From NCBI GenBank assembly GCA_946186915.1, contig CAMHOY010000013.1, positions 1 through 64,000 on the forward strand: a DNA stretch of 64,000 bases, in the 5' to 3' direction. The position numbers and the translations under genes are program-made. Below the pieces are notes generated by a model. That model had not been told where the DNA came from. It did not search any database and saw only the letters and a program-made list of their open reading frames with translations. Source of the DNA: an uncultured Bacteroidales bacterium. Its GTDB lineage: Bacteria > Bacteroidota > Bacteroidia > Bacteroidales > Paludibacteraceae. Below are positions 51,483-60,300 of this stretch, in pieces. How positions within the stretch are numbered: the first letter of the stretch is position 1; the number at the start of each line of letters is the position of its first letter.

Positions 51483-51652
51483 GCGCTTGCGCATAGTGAT
51501 ATCCGCTGTAATTCCGAGAGCGGAAATGCCCGTGTCCAGCGTGTTGGAGGAGGCAGTATTCAAACTGGGATAAGAAATAGTAAGTTTCTTCGATTTCATC
51601 GGGGAAATATGGCAAAATTGGTTTGGAACAGTTGCTGCTCTATGCGAAGGGC
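51483..51652. other. Candidate structured RNA of about 170 nt upstream of mreB
   Basis: The ends pair: GC-G-CTT-G-CGCATAG at 51483-51496 with CTATGCGAAGGGC at 51640-51652 (one mismatch, one bulge). Inside are CTGT..TTCC with GGAACAG, TGCC with GGCA, and local hairpins (CCGCT/AGCGG, ATTTC/GAAAT, AAGAAA/TTTCTT). No protein frame fits. Size and rod-like closure recall 6S RNA, but no promoter was found on either strand, so strand and identity are open. Confidence 0.3.
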
Positions 51653-51686
51653 GGCAATTATTTTATTTCAAAAAAGTTCGCACGCG

Positions 51687-51718
51687 CTTGCACATATGAA
51701 ATATTTTTAGTACCTTTG
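51687..51718 (+). promoter_or_regulatory. Promoter for the mreB operon
   Basis: CTTG (51687-51690), 20-base spacer beginning CACATATG, TACCTTTG (51711-51718) and GCGCGG. The mreB ATG is 41 bases further on. Confidence 0.85.
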
Positions 51719-51759
51719 CGCGGAATTTTGCGAAAAAATTAAAACACAATAATACAAAC

Positions 51760-52779
51760 ATGGGACTTTTTTCTTTTACACAAGAGATTGCCATTGACTT
51801 AGGAACGGCGAACACCATCATCATGTGTGATGACAAAATCGTGGTAGATGAGCCTTCGGTAGTAGCTATCTCGATGGCGGACAACAAGATGGTTGCCGTC
51901 GGCCGCAAGGCGCAACAAATGATCGGTAAGGGTGGTTCGATGATTCGTACCGTACGCCCCTTGCGTGATGGCGTGATTGCGGATTTCTATGCTTGCGAGA
52001 TGATGATTCGCGGAATGATCAAGATGATTCCGAAGCAGGCGCGTTTATTCACCCCCTCAATCCGTATGGTAGTATGTATTCCTTCGGGATCCACCGAGGT
52101 GGAGATTCGTGCCGTGCGTGACTCATCCGAACATGCCGGAGGACGCGACATCTACATGATATACGAACCAATGGCCGCAGCAATCGGTATTGGATTGGAT
52201 GTAGAGAGCCCGGAAGGATGTATGATTGTCGATATCGGTGGTGGTACAACGGAGATTGCCGTGATTTCGCTCGGCGGCATCGTCAGCAATAAGTCTATCA
52301 AGATTGCCGGTGACGATTTCAACCAGGATATCATCGAGTATATGGGCCGTATGCACAACCTGCGCATTGACGAACCAACAGCTGAGCGTATTAAGATTCA
52401 AGTAGGTTCCGCACTTCCGGAATTGGAGGATGCGCCGGAAGATTTCGTGGTGGTAGGTCCGAACAAAGTAACGGCATTGCCGATGTCCGTTCCAGTAAGT
52501 TATCAGGAGATTGCGCACTGTCTGGAGAAGAGTGTAAGTAAGATTGAGAGCGCTATCCTTCAGGCGCTTGAAACCACTCCCCCGGAGTTGTACTCCGATA
52601 TCGTGAAGCGCGGTATCTATCTTACCGGTGGTGGAGCGTTGTTACATGGTTTGGCACGCCGTCTGACGGATAAGATTACTATTCAGTTCCACGTAGCAGA
52701 TGATCCATTGCACTCCGTAGCACGCGGAACAGGGGTTGCGCTGAAGAACGTGAATAACTTCGGCTTCCTGCTTCGTTAA
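51760..52779 (+). CDS. mreB: Rod shape-determining protein MreB
   Basis: Actin-like cytoskeletal ATPase that guides lateral wall synthesis at the inner membrane. 339 residues. Actin-fold motifs: IAIDLGTANTIIM (phosphate 1), MIVDIGGGTTEIAVISLGG (phosphate 2), GIYLTGGGALLHGLARRL (adenosine). The start LFSFTQEIAIDLGTANT is the normal Bacteroidetes one. First gene of the mreB-C-D-mrdA-rodA run with its own promoter, 14 bases before mreC. Confidence 0.97.
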   Translation: MGLFSFTQEIAIDLGTANTIIMCDDKIVVDEPSVVAISMADNKMVAVGRKAQQMIGKGGSMIRTVRPLRDGVIADFYACEMMIRGMIKMIPKQARLFTPSIRMVVCIPSGSTEVEIRAVRDSSEHAGGRDIYMIYEPMAAAIGIGLDVESPEGCMIVDIGGGTTEIAVISLGGIVSNKSIKIAGDDFNQDIIEYMGRMHNLRIDEPTAERIKIQVGSALPELEDAPEDFVVVGPNKVTALPMSVPVSYQEIAHCLEKSVSKIESAILQALETTPPELYSDIVKRGIYLTGGGALLHGLARRLTDKITIQFHVADDPLHSVARGTGVALKNVNNFGFLLR

Positions 52780-52793
52780 TTTACTGACACGGC

Positions 52794-53585
52794 ATGCAGA
52801 ATTTGCTCAAAATACTGCTGCGTTACAGCAACTTCCTGGTATTCATCCTCTTGGAAGTTGCTGCATTTTTGCTGTTTTCTTACAATAATGCGTATCCGAG
52901 AAGCAGTATTTTAAGTACGGCTAACAGTATTGTAGCATGGCAGAACGAGCAGATAGCAGAAATAAAAAACTATTTCCGTTTGCGTAGTGTAAACGAAGAG
53001 TTAGCCGCTGAGAACGCGGCACTGCGCAATCAGATTTACTCGATGGATTCGGCAACAAATAGAGAAGCCATCCATTACGAGTCTGCCAAAGTGGTGCAGA
53101 TGACAACCGACCAATTACACAACTACCTGACCATCAACCGAGGCAGTGTTGATGGTATCCAGCGCGGTCAAGGTATCCGTAATGCAGAAGGCGTGGTAGG
53201 TATAGTGCGTACAGTGGGAAAAAACTATAGCGTCGTACTACCGATTATCAATACACACACCAATCTCAGTTGCCGGTTTACAAAGAACGACTATATCGGT
53301 ACGCTCCAATGGGATGGCAAAGACTGCCGTTTTGCACAGTTGGCCGATGTAGCAGCGCATATGGTTGTGAACCCGGGCGATACGATTGTAACCAGCGGAT
53401 TAAGTCCCGTCTTCCCTGAAGGAATTCCCGTCGGAATCGTAGAAAGCAGTGTATTAAAGGAGGGTGAGTCGTACCATCGTATCCGTGTACGCCTGCACAC
53501 CAATTTCAAGCGGTTGAAATACGTGGAGGTGGTGCAAAACGCCAATCAAAAGGAATTAGAAGAGTTAGAGAATGGAATGGACTAA
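52794..53585 (+). CDS. mreC: Rod shape-determining protein MreC
   Basis: Bitopic inner-membrane protein that activates PBP2/RodA. 263 residues: transmembrane helix at about 12-30 (FLVFILLEVAAFLLFSY), coiled-coil region (RLRSVNEELAAENAALRNQI), then the periplasmic double beta-barrel domain with INRGSVDGIQRGQGIRNAEGVVGIV and PGDTIVTSGLSPVFPEGIPVG. Length normal for Bacteroidetes. It overlaps mreD by 14 bases. Confidence 0.94.
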   Translation: MQNLLKILLRYSNFLVFILLEVAAFLLFSYNNAYPRSSILSTANSIVAWQNEQIAEIKNYFRLRSVNEELAAENAALRNQIYSMDSATNREAIHYESAKVVQMTTDQLHNYLTINRGSVDGIQRGQGIRNAEGVVGIVRTVGKNYSVVLPIINTHTNLSCRFTKNDYIGTLQWDGKDCRFAQLADVAAHMVVNPGDTIVTSGLSPVFPEGIPVGIVESSVLKEGESYHRIRVRLHTNFKRLKYVEVVQNANQKELEELENGMD

Positions 53586-54066
53586 GCAAATAGGACGGTA
53601 CTTCTTAGTGATGTTGCTACAGGTGTTGCTCTTTGACCAACTGCAGTTGCTTGGTGTATGCCATCCTTATATCTATATCCTCTGTCTGCTGATGATGCCC
53701 ATCACCTTGCCACACAGCGCTGACATGATCATCGGAGCGGTAGTAGGTTTGATTATGGATATCTTCTGCAACTCCTTGGGCGTTCACACTGCCAGTTGTA
53801 TTTTCATTATGTTCATCCGTCCCTACCTGATAGGAGCTATCGTCAATGACAAGGACCGTCTAAATGAACAAATCACCCTCCGTACTTTAGGAATGGAGGC
53901 ACTCTTGAAATACACAGTCATATTGGTGTTGGCGCACCATCTGATGGTATTCCTGTTAGCCGCATGGAGTTGGTCTCATATCGGTTTTGTCCTGATGGAG
54001 ACTATCGTGAGCAGTTTGATTACCATTTCCATCATAATCGGGTATAACACCCTAAGATACAGATGA
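53572..54066 (+). CDS. mreD: Rod shape-determining protein MreD
   Basis: Small polytopic inner-membrane component of the elongasome, 164 residues with about five hydrophobic helices (YFLVMLLQVLLFDQLQLLGV, IYILCLLMMPITL, IIGAVVGLIMDIFCNSLGVH). The DIFCNSLGVHTAS motif is characteristic. It overlaps mreC (14 bases) and mrdA (ATGA). Confidence 0.9.
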   Translation: MEWTKQIGRYFLVMLLQVLLFDQLQLLGVCHPYIYILCLLMMPITLPHSADMIIGAVVGLIMDIFCNSLGVHTASCIFIMFIRPYLIGAIVNDKDRLNEQITLRTLGMEALLKYTVILVLAHHLMVFLLAAWSWSHIGFVLMETIVSSLITISIIIGYNTLRYR

Positions 54067-55901
54067 TTAACGACCTGTTTTATAAGCGCCGGTACGTCAT
54101 CAGCGGCATTGCCGTTGTAGTTGTATTGGTGTATATAATCCGGTTGTTTTACCTGCAAATCATCGACCAATCGACAAAAGATCAGGCGGACAACAACGCA
54201 TTGGTCAAGCAGACAATCTATCCCTCCCGTGGACTGATATATGACCGTAACGGGGAATTACTCGTTTTCAACCAACCCATCTATGAAGTGACGATGGTAA
54301 TGCGCGATATGAAAGCCGGTTGGGACACAGCTGCTTTCTGTCGTTGCCTGCAAATCAGTCAGGCGGAGTTCGACGAACGAATAGCTGAAATCAAAGACCG
54401 ACGCAAGAACCGCGGATATTCCCGATGGACACCGCAGGTTTTTATGAGTCAGCTCAAGAAAGAAGATATCGCCACACTGCAGGAAGAGTTGTTCCTGTTT
54501 CCCGGTATCCAGATTCAAAAACGGACATTGCGCGACTACACATACAATGCCGCAGCTCATGTGTTGGGTTCGGTAGGAGAGGTTAATCAGAATGATATTG
54601 ACCGGGACTCTTACTATGCGCGCGGAGACTACTCAGGACGTGACGGCTTAGAACGTACCTACGAGAAAGAGTTGCGCGGAGAGAAAGGCGTGGAAGTGTT
54701 GATGCGCGACTCGCGCGGACGCATGCAAGGCAGTTATCAAAACGGGGAGTTAGACCGCCCGGCGAAAGCCGGAACGGACCTATATACGACCCTGGATATC
54801 CGGTTGCAACTATTAGCGGAAGAGTTATTGGCCGGTAAAATCGGCAGTGCAGTAGCTATTGAGCCGAAGACGGGAGAGATATTGGCATTGGTTTCCAACC
54901 CGAGTTGGAACCCCAAGGTATTAGTGGGAAAAGACCGCAGCAAGAACTACAACATCTTGCTCAGCGACAAGACCAAACCTCTTATGAACCGCGCCACACA
55001 GGCGATGTACCCGCCGGGTTCCACCTTCAAGACCGTTCAGTCACTGGTATGCCTGGAACAAGGGGCTATCACACCAAATACGCTATACCCTTGTTCCGGA
55101 CCGGCCAGTACACCTATCAAATGTACCCATCACCATGGTTCTCCCGTGGCACTTGATCGGGCTATCGAACAGAGTTGCAACCCCTATTTCTGGTGCGCAT
55201 TCCGCGACCTGTTGCAAATGGACGGATACGGTAAAGACAACGAGGATTTCCGTCATCGGTACGAGTTATGGCGCGAGGCAGTCATGTCTTTCGGTTTAGG
55301 CCAACGCTTCACCGACTCCGATTTGAACGAACAATCTGCAGGCAGTATTCCAAGCACACGGCTATTCGATAAATTCTACGGTAAAACCGGATGGAAAGCC
55401 ATCACGATTCGTTCGCTCAGTATCGGTCAGGGAGAGATATTGGAGACACCTTTGCAGCTGGCAAATCAGGCAGCCACTATTGCCAATGAAGGATATTATA
55501 TATCTCCGCACCTTAACAAGAACGACTCCATGCTCACACATCGTCATGAGTTGAAAATCCAAAAGAAACATTTCGAAGTGGTCAAAGACGGCATGCACCG
55601 CGTGATGGTTTACGGTACAGGGCGTCATTATGCGATTGACAGTCTGCACATGGCCGGCAAGACCGGAACGGCTCAGAACCCGCATGGCCGCGATCACGCT
55701 ATCTTCATTGGTTTTGCGCCGGTGGAAGATCCGAAGATAGCAGTAGCGGTAGTTGTAGAGAATGCCGGTTTCGGTGCTACTTGGGCATGTCCGGTAGCCA
55801 CGATGATGATAGAGCAATACCTCACCGGAGAGGTAAAACGCAAAGATTTACGCAAACGTATAGGAGAAACAGTCCTCAATGAGAGCGTCAAGAAGTGGTA
55901 A
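54063..55901 (+). CDS. mrdA: Penicillin-binding protein 2 (elongation transpeptidase)
   Basis: Inner-membrane-anchored class B PBP that cross-links lateral wall glycan with RodA. 612 residues: an N-terminal helix (YVISGIAVVVVLVYIIRLFYL), a dimerisation/pedestal region with YPSRGLIYDRNGELLVFN, and a transpeptidase domain with PGSTFKT (SxxK), the region around EQSCNPYF (SxN) and AGKTGTAQ (KTG). All catalytic motifs present. It overlaps mreD by 4 bases and rodA by 23. Confidence 0.96.
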   Translation: MINDLFYKRRYVISGIAVVVVLVYIIRLFYLQIIDQSTKDQADNNALVKQTIYPSRGLIYDRNGELLVFNQPIYEVTMVMRDMKAGWDTAAFCRCLQISQAEFDERIAEIKDRRKNRGYSRWTPQVFMSQLKKEDIATLQEELFLFPGIQIQKRTLRDYTYNAAAHVLGSVGEVNQNDIDRDSYYARGDYSGRDGLERTYEKELRGEKGVEVLMRDSRGRMQGSYQNGELDRPAKAGTDLYTTLDIRLQLLAEELLAGKIGSAVAIEPKTGEILALVSNPSWNPKVLVGKDRSKNYNILLSDKTKPLMNRATQAMYPPGSTFKTVQSLVCLEQGAITPNTLYPCSGPASTPIKCTHHHGSPVALDRAIEQSCNPYFWCAFRDLLQMDGYGKDNEDFRHRYELWREAVMSFGLGQRFTDSDLNEQSAGSIPSTRLFDKFYGKTGWKAITIRSLSIGQGEILETPLQLANQAATIANEGYYISPHLNKNDSMLTHRHELKIQKKHFEVVKDGMHRVMVYGTGRHYAIDSLHMAGKTGTAQNPHGRDHAIFIGFAPVEDPKIAVAVVVENAGFGATWACPVATMMIEQYLTGEVKRKDLRKRIGETVLNESVKKW

Positions 55902-57342
55902 CATATGGCAGCACGTAGATTGGACCACTATCGGTCTCTTTCTAGTCTTGGTGCTTTTCGGATGGCTCAATATCTATGGAGCCAGTTATACCTTTGACCA
56001 GACAAGTATCTTCGATTTCTCCAACCGCGCCGGTAAGCAGTTTGCCTGGATCATCGGTTCGGTAGTGATGGGTATTGTATTATTGCTCATTGACTATAAG
56101 ACCTACGATGTACTGGCATATATCGCGTACGGCGCGATGCTTTTGTTGCTGTTGGCCACACCCTTCCTGGCGCACGACATCAAAGGATCCATGAGTTGGA
56201 TATCTTTGGGTCCGGTCAGTCTGCAACCGGCGGAGTTTGCCAAGTGCATAGTTGCGCTGGCAGTTGCCAAATATATGGGAAGGTATGAATACAAACTGCG
56301 TTCCTGGCGCGATTTGATCGTACCTTTTGCACTCATCGGAGTACCGGCTCTGATCATTATGGTGCTGCAGAAAGAGACTGGTTCAGCACTTGTCTTTGCG
56401 GCTTTTCTATTAGTTTTCTACCGTCAGGGAATGAGCGGATACGTATTATGGACCGGGGTGGCGGCAGTAGCACTCTTTATCATCAGTATCCGTTGGGGTG
56501 AAGTAGCCTTGCCATTAGGAAGCGGCAGTGTGGGCATGCTCACGTGTATGTTACTGTTGACGGCCGTGGAGATATTCTTCATATGCAAGGAACATCAGAT
56601 GCGCTGGCAACCGCTTATCCTCGTCGGCAGCGTATTGGCTATCTATGGCATCTCTCTGCTTGTCAATATATGGGTCACTGTACCGTTTAACTGGGTCTCG
56701 GTAGGCGTTGTCGTGGCGCTGATGTTGTACACGATCTTTGTCAGTCTCTACTGGCGCAAGTATATGTTGTTACTGGTGGCTGCCTTCAGTCTCTTCTGTA
56801 TCGGATATACGCAAGCTTGCGATTTCGTTTTCCAGAAAGTGCTGCAACCGCACCAACGTATCCGTATCGAGGTGCTGTTAGGCATGAAAGAAGACCCGGC
56901 AGGCGCAGGGTATAATGTCAACCAAGCCCGCATCGCTATTGGCTCCGGGCGATTCTTTGGGAAGGGGTATCTGAATGGCACGCAGACGAAGCTGCAGTTT
57001 GTACCGGAACAGGACACGGACTTCATCTTCTGTACCGTTGGAGAAGAGTGGGGTTTTGTCGGTTCCATCGGGGTTTTATTGGTCTATCTATGGTTCATCT
57101 TGCGTCTGATTGAGATTGCGGAACGTCAGCGCAGCCTGTTCACACAGATATATGCGTACGCAGTAGCCAGTATCTTCCTTTTCCACCTTACCATCAATGT
57201 AGGTATGGTACTGGGATTGCTGCCTGTCATCGGTATTCCGCTACCGTTTTTCAGTTACGGAGGTAGCTCATTATGGGGATTCACATTGCTGCTATTTATC
57301 TTACTGCGATTGGATGCAGCACGCATGGAGCAATTGAGATAA
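55879..57342 (+). CDS. rodA: Rod shape-determining SEDS glycosyltransferase RodA
   Basis: Polytopic inner-membrane peptidoglycan polymerase that acts with PBP2. 487 residues, longer than the usual 370-430 because of an extra pair of helices in the middle (GMLTCMLLLTAVEIFF to VVVALMLYTIFVSLYW), seen in Bacteroidetes members. SEDS motifs: GSMSWISLGPVSLQPAEFAK, VLQKETGSALVFA, QFVPEQDTDFIFCTVGEEWGF (with the catalytic region) and GIPLPFFSYGGSS. The start at 55879 lies 23 bases inside mrdA; a later start would remove part of the first helix. Confidence 0.94.
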   Translation: MRASRSGNIWQHVDWTTIGLFLVLVLFGWLNIYGASYTFDQTSIFDFSNRAGKQFAWIIGSVVMGIVLLLIDYKTYDVLAYIAYGAMLLLLLATPFLAHDIKGSMSWISLGPVSLQPAEFAKCIVALAVAKYMGRYEYKLRSWRDLIVPFALIGVPALIIMVLQKETGSALVFAAFLLVFYRQGMSGYVLWTGVAAVALFIISIRWGEVALPLGSGSVGMLTCMLLLTAVEIFFICKEHQMRWQPLILVGSVLAIYGISLLVNIWVTVPFNWVSVGVVVALMLYTIFVSLYWRKYMLLLVAAFSLFCIGYTQACDFVFQKVLQPHQRIRIEVLLGMKEDPAGAGYNVNQARIAIGSGRFFGKGYLNGTQTKLQFVPEQDTDFIFCTVGEEWGFVGSIGVLLVYLWFILRLIEIAERQRSLFTQIYAYAVASIFLFHLTINVGMVLGLLPVIGIPLPFFSYGGSSLWGFTLLLFILLRLDAARMEQLR

Positions 57343-57343
57343 T

Positions 57344-57787
57344 ATGTTTGTTACCAATCCCATAGGAATCATCGGCGAGACAGAGGCCGCCAAGATGCTG
57401 GAGAAGAAAGGATTCCGGATTCTGGAATGCAACTGGCGTATGGGACATCTGGAGGTGGACTTGATTGCAGATAACAAGAAAGAGATTGTATTTGTAGAAG
57501 TAAAGGCGAGGACGTGTATCTTAAACGGCAAGATGCCGGAAGAAAATGTCGATGAAATCAAGATGAGAAGGATTACAGCAGCAGCTAATGCGTACCTAAA
57601 ATATCACAAGATAGAGAAACAACCGCGGTTTGATGTAGTGGGGATACTGGTGGACAGGAACACGAATGAGATCACCTACCGCAACTACGTAGAGAACGCA
57701 TTTCAACCGAAAATACGGACCATCTCTTCCGGCAGTTATTCCGGCCAGTGGAAGTGGGGCCATCGCAATAAAAGAATAGGCAAATAA
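57344..57787 (+). CDS. YraN-like protein (UPF0102)
   Basis: A 147-residue cytoplasmic protein of the nuclease-fold UPF0102 family; biochemical role unproven. The core GRMGHLEVDLIADNKKEIVFVEVKAR (in parts) contains the E-D-E/V-K-type pattern of the endonuclease-like fold, preceded by GETEAAKMLEKKGFRILECNW. It is 1 base after rodA and 2 bases before mnmG, so it belongs to the same transcript. The C-terminal tail, YSGQWKWGHRNKRIGK, is basic. Confidence 0.88.
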   Translation: MFVTNPIGIIGETEAAKMLEKKGFRILECNWRMGHLEVDLIADNKKEIVFVEVKARTCILNGKMPEENVDEIKMRRITAAANAYLKYHKIEKQPRFDVVGILVDRNTNEITYRNYVENAFQPKIRTISSGSYSGQWKWGHRNKRIGK

Positions 57788-57789
57788 GT

Positions 57790-59655
57790 ATGGATTTCAA
57801 ATACGACGTGATAGTTGTCGGCGCCGGTCATGCCGGTTGTGAAGCGGCGAGTGCTGCTGCCCGGATGGGCAGTAAGACCCTGCTGATCACCATGGATATG
57901 AATAAGATTGCGCAGATGAGTTGCAACCCGGCTGTCGGTGGGATTGCAAAAGGGCAGATTGTACGCGAGATAGATGCCTTGGGAGGCCAAATGGGTATCG
58001 TCACGGATCGGAGCGCTATCCAGTTCCGATTGCTCAATCAAAGTAAGGGACCGGCCATGTGGAGTCCGCGCAGTCAGAGCGACAGAAAGCGATTTATCGA
58101 AGAATGGATCAAGGTATTGAGCGGAACGGAGAACTTGCATATTTGGCAAGACACTGCGGTGAGTCTTATTATCAAAGATAATAAGGTTTGCGGAGTTAAG
58201 ACGCTTTTAGGCATTGAGATGGAGGCGCAGGCAGTGGTTCTGACCAATGGTACATTCCTCAACGGGCTTATGCATTGCGGCAAGACCCAGGTCAAGGGTG
58301 GCCGTATATCTGAACCTGCTTCGTACGGTTTGACGGAACAATTGGTGGAATTGGGATTCAAGAGCGACCGGATGAAAACCGGCACACCGGCCCGCGTAGA
58401 TGCACGCTCTATTCATTTCGACCAGATGATCCGGCAGGACGGAGATGACACATGGCATAAATTCAGTTATCTTGATACAGTAAAGCGGGATTTGAAGCAG
58501 ATGCCGTGTTGGATCACTTATACGAATCCTGAGACACACGCAGCCCTACGCGCAGGACTGAAAGATTCTCCTCTTTTCAACGGACAAATCCAGAGTATCG
58601 GTCCGCGTTATTGCCCAAGTATAGAAACAAAGATTGTTACCTTTGCCGACAAGGAGGCTCATCAGTTATTTCTGGAACCGGAAGGGGTAGACAGCAATGA
58701 ATATTATGTTAACGGATTCTCCAGCAGTCTGCCATGGCAAGTACAATTAGCGGGATTAAAGACCGTAAAAGGACTGGAAGACATCGTGCTATACCGACCC
58801 GGATACGCGATTGAGTATGACTTCTTTGATCCCACACAACTGCACCACACCTTAGAAACCAAACAGATTAAAAATCTGTTTTTTGCCGGACAGATCAATG
58901 GTACTACGGGCTACGAGGAGGCGGCAGGTCAGGGTTTGGTCGCCGGAGTAAACGCACATATCAACGTACATGGCGGTGTACCTTTCACAATGGGCAGGGA
59001 CGAGAGTTATATCGGTGTGCTGATTGATGATTTGGTTAATAAAGGAGTGGATGAACCATACCGGATGTTTACCTCCAGAGCCGAGTACAGAATCTTGTTG
59101 CGGCAGGACAATGCAGATGAACGCCTGACCAAACGAAGTTACGAGATAGGGTTGGCAGATAAATACCGGTATGATTTATGGTGTAAAAAACAATCAGCCT
59201 GCACCGATTTCATCGAGTTTATGCAAACATTTACGGTGCGCAAAGGAAGCATCGACGGATGGTTGGAATCTATCGGCAGTACGCCGCTGCACGAAGGATG
59301 CAAGATCAGTGACTTAATCTTAAGACCGCAGGTGGGTGTAAAAGAGTTGGCAGAAGTAGTGCCGGAACTAAAAGCCAAGATAGTAGAAATGTCCGATGAG
59401 ATCGTAGAGAGTTGCGAGATACAAATCAAGTATGCTGGGTATATCAAACGCGAGCAGATGGAAGCTGCCAAGTTACAGCGATTAGACCAGATACGCATTC
59501 CGGACGGATTCCAATACGAAGAAGTACAAAGTCTCAGCACGGAGGCCCGACAGAAGTTAAGCAGAATCCGCCCGAAGAGTATCGGCGAAGCCCAACGTAT
59601 ACCCGGTGTAAGCCCGAACGACGTAAGCGTATTGCTGGTTTTGATGGGCAGATAA
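57790..59655 (+). CDS. mnmG: tRNA uridine-5-carboxymethylaminomethyl modification enzyme
   Basis: FAD-dependent partner of MnmE in modifying U34 of several tRNAs. 621 residues, normal length. Motifs: VVGAGHAGCEAASAAARMG (FAD Rossmann), SCNPAVGGIAKGQIVREIDALGG with the conserved Cys, NGTFLNGLMHCG with the second Cys, GYEEAAGQGLVAGVNA, and FTSRAEYRILLRQDNADERLT. The C-terminal helical domain is complete. A parS site follows its stop. Confidence 0.97.
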   Translation: MDFKYDVIVVGAGHAGCEAASAAARMGSKTLLITMDMNKIAQMSCNPAVGGIAKGQIVREIDALGGQMGIVTDRSAIQFRLLNQSKGPAMWSPRSQSDRKRFIEEWIKVLSGTENLHIWQDTAVSLIIKDNKVCGVKTLLGIEMEAQAVVLTNGTFLNGLMHCGKTQVKGGRISEPASYGLTEQLVELGFKSDRMKTGTPARVDARSIHFDQMIRQDGDDTWHKFSYLDTVKRDLKQMPCWITYTNPETHAALRAGLKDSPLFNGQIQSIGPRYCPSIETKIVTFADKEAHQLFLEPEGVDSNEYYVNGFSSSLPWQVQLAGLKTVKGLEDIVLYRPGYAIEYDFFDPTQLHHTLETKQIKNLFFAGQINGTTGYEEAAGQGLVAGVNAHINVHGGVPFTMGRDESYIGVLIDDLVNKGVDEPYRMFTSRAEYRILLRQDNADERLTKRSYEIGLADKYRYDLWCKKQSACTDFIEFMQTFTVRKGSIDGWLESIGSTPLHEGCKISDLILRPQVGVKELAEVVPELKAKIVEMSDEIVESCEIQIKYAGYIKREQMEAAKLQRLDQIRIPDGFQYEEVQSLSTEARQKLSRIRPKSIGEAQRIPGVSPNDVSVLLVLMGR

Positions 59656-59689
59656 TAGACTTTTAGTTTGCACAGCAAACTACTTGAAA

Positions 59690-59705
59690 TGTTTCACGTG
59701 GAACA
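59690..59705. promoter_or_regulatory. parS-like ParB binding site
   Basis: TGTTTCACGTGGAACA, the exact reverse complement of the canonical Bacillus parS sequence. It lies between mnmG and apt, just after a small AGTTTG-CACAG-CAAACT hairpin (59664-59680). ParB/ParA genes are not in the window. One site seen; the rest of the window was scanned by eye for CACGTG only. Confidence 0.85.
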
Positions 59706-59728
59706 TAGAGCAAATAAACACATACTAT

Positions 59729-60268
59729 ATGACAGCAGAAGAAGTAAAAGCATTGGTTCGTAATGTACCTGATTTTCCGATCAAGGGCATACAGTTCAAG
59801 GACATCACTACCGTTCTGGACAATCCGGAAGGTTTGCGTTGGATGCGAGACGAGATTGTAAAAAAATACAAGAACCTCGGTATATCCAAAGTAGTGGGTA
59901 TCGAGTCCCGGGGTTTTATATTAGCGCCTGCAGTAGCTATCGAACTTGGGGTTGGTTTTGTTCCTATCCGGAAACCCAACAAGTTGCCCGCCGAAACTGT
60001 GTCGGTTACCTATAAGAAGGAATACGGAGATGATACAATACAGATTCACAAGGATGCCTTGAGTCCGGATGACGTCGTACTCATCCATGATGATATACTC
60101 GCCACTGGTGGTTCTATGGAAGCGGCCATCGAATTGGTAAAGAAATTGGGTGTTAAGAAAGTATATGCCAATTGCCTCATAGAATTAGAGGGGCTGAATG
60201 GACGCAAATGCCTGGAGGGTAAGGCGGAAGATATATACTGCCTCTTCGGAATGGAAGTAGATGAGTAA
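59729..60268 (+). CDS. apt: Adenine phosphoribosyltransferase
   Basis: Converts adenine and PRPP to AMP in purine salvage; cytoplasmic. About 179 residues from the ATG at 59729 (TAEEVKALVRNVPDFP), which fits the family; an upstream ATG at 59684 would read through the parS site. Motifs: FPIKGIQFKDITTVL, GIESRGFILAPAVAIELG, PIRKPNKLPAETVSVTY, and the PRPP loop VVLIHDDILATGGSMEAAI. Confidence 0.95.
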   Translation: MTAEEVKALVRNVPDFPIKGIQFKDITTVLDNPEGLRWMRDEIVKKYKNLGISKVVGIESRGFILAPAVAIELGVGFVPIRKPNKLPAETVSVTYKKEYGDDTIQIHKDALSPDDVVLIHDDILATGGSMEAAIELVKKLGVKKVYANCLIELEGLNGRKCLEGKAEDIYCLFGMEVDE

Positions 60269-60300
60269 GGTGAGAGTGTGAAAGAGTGAAAGAATGAAAG
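60262..60300. repeat. GTGAAAGA-type tandem repeat between apt and uvrC
   Basis: GTGAGAGT, GTGAAAGA, GTGAAAGA and ATGAAAGG in succession. The last unit supplies the uvrC ATG and second codon; the block begins at the apt stop. Confidence 0.75.

Noticed and set aside
51351..51710. Plus- and minus-strand small frames in the gap before mreB
   Set aside because: They cross the tRNA terminator or the orphan promoter and lack conserved features; a structured RNA fits better.
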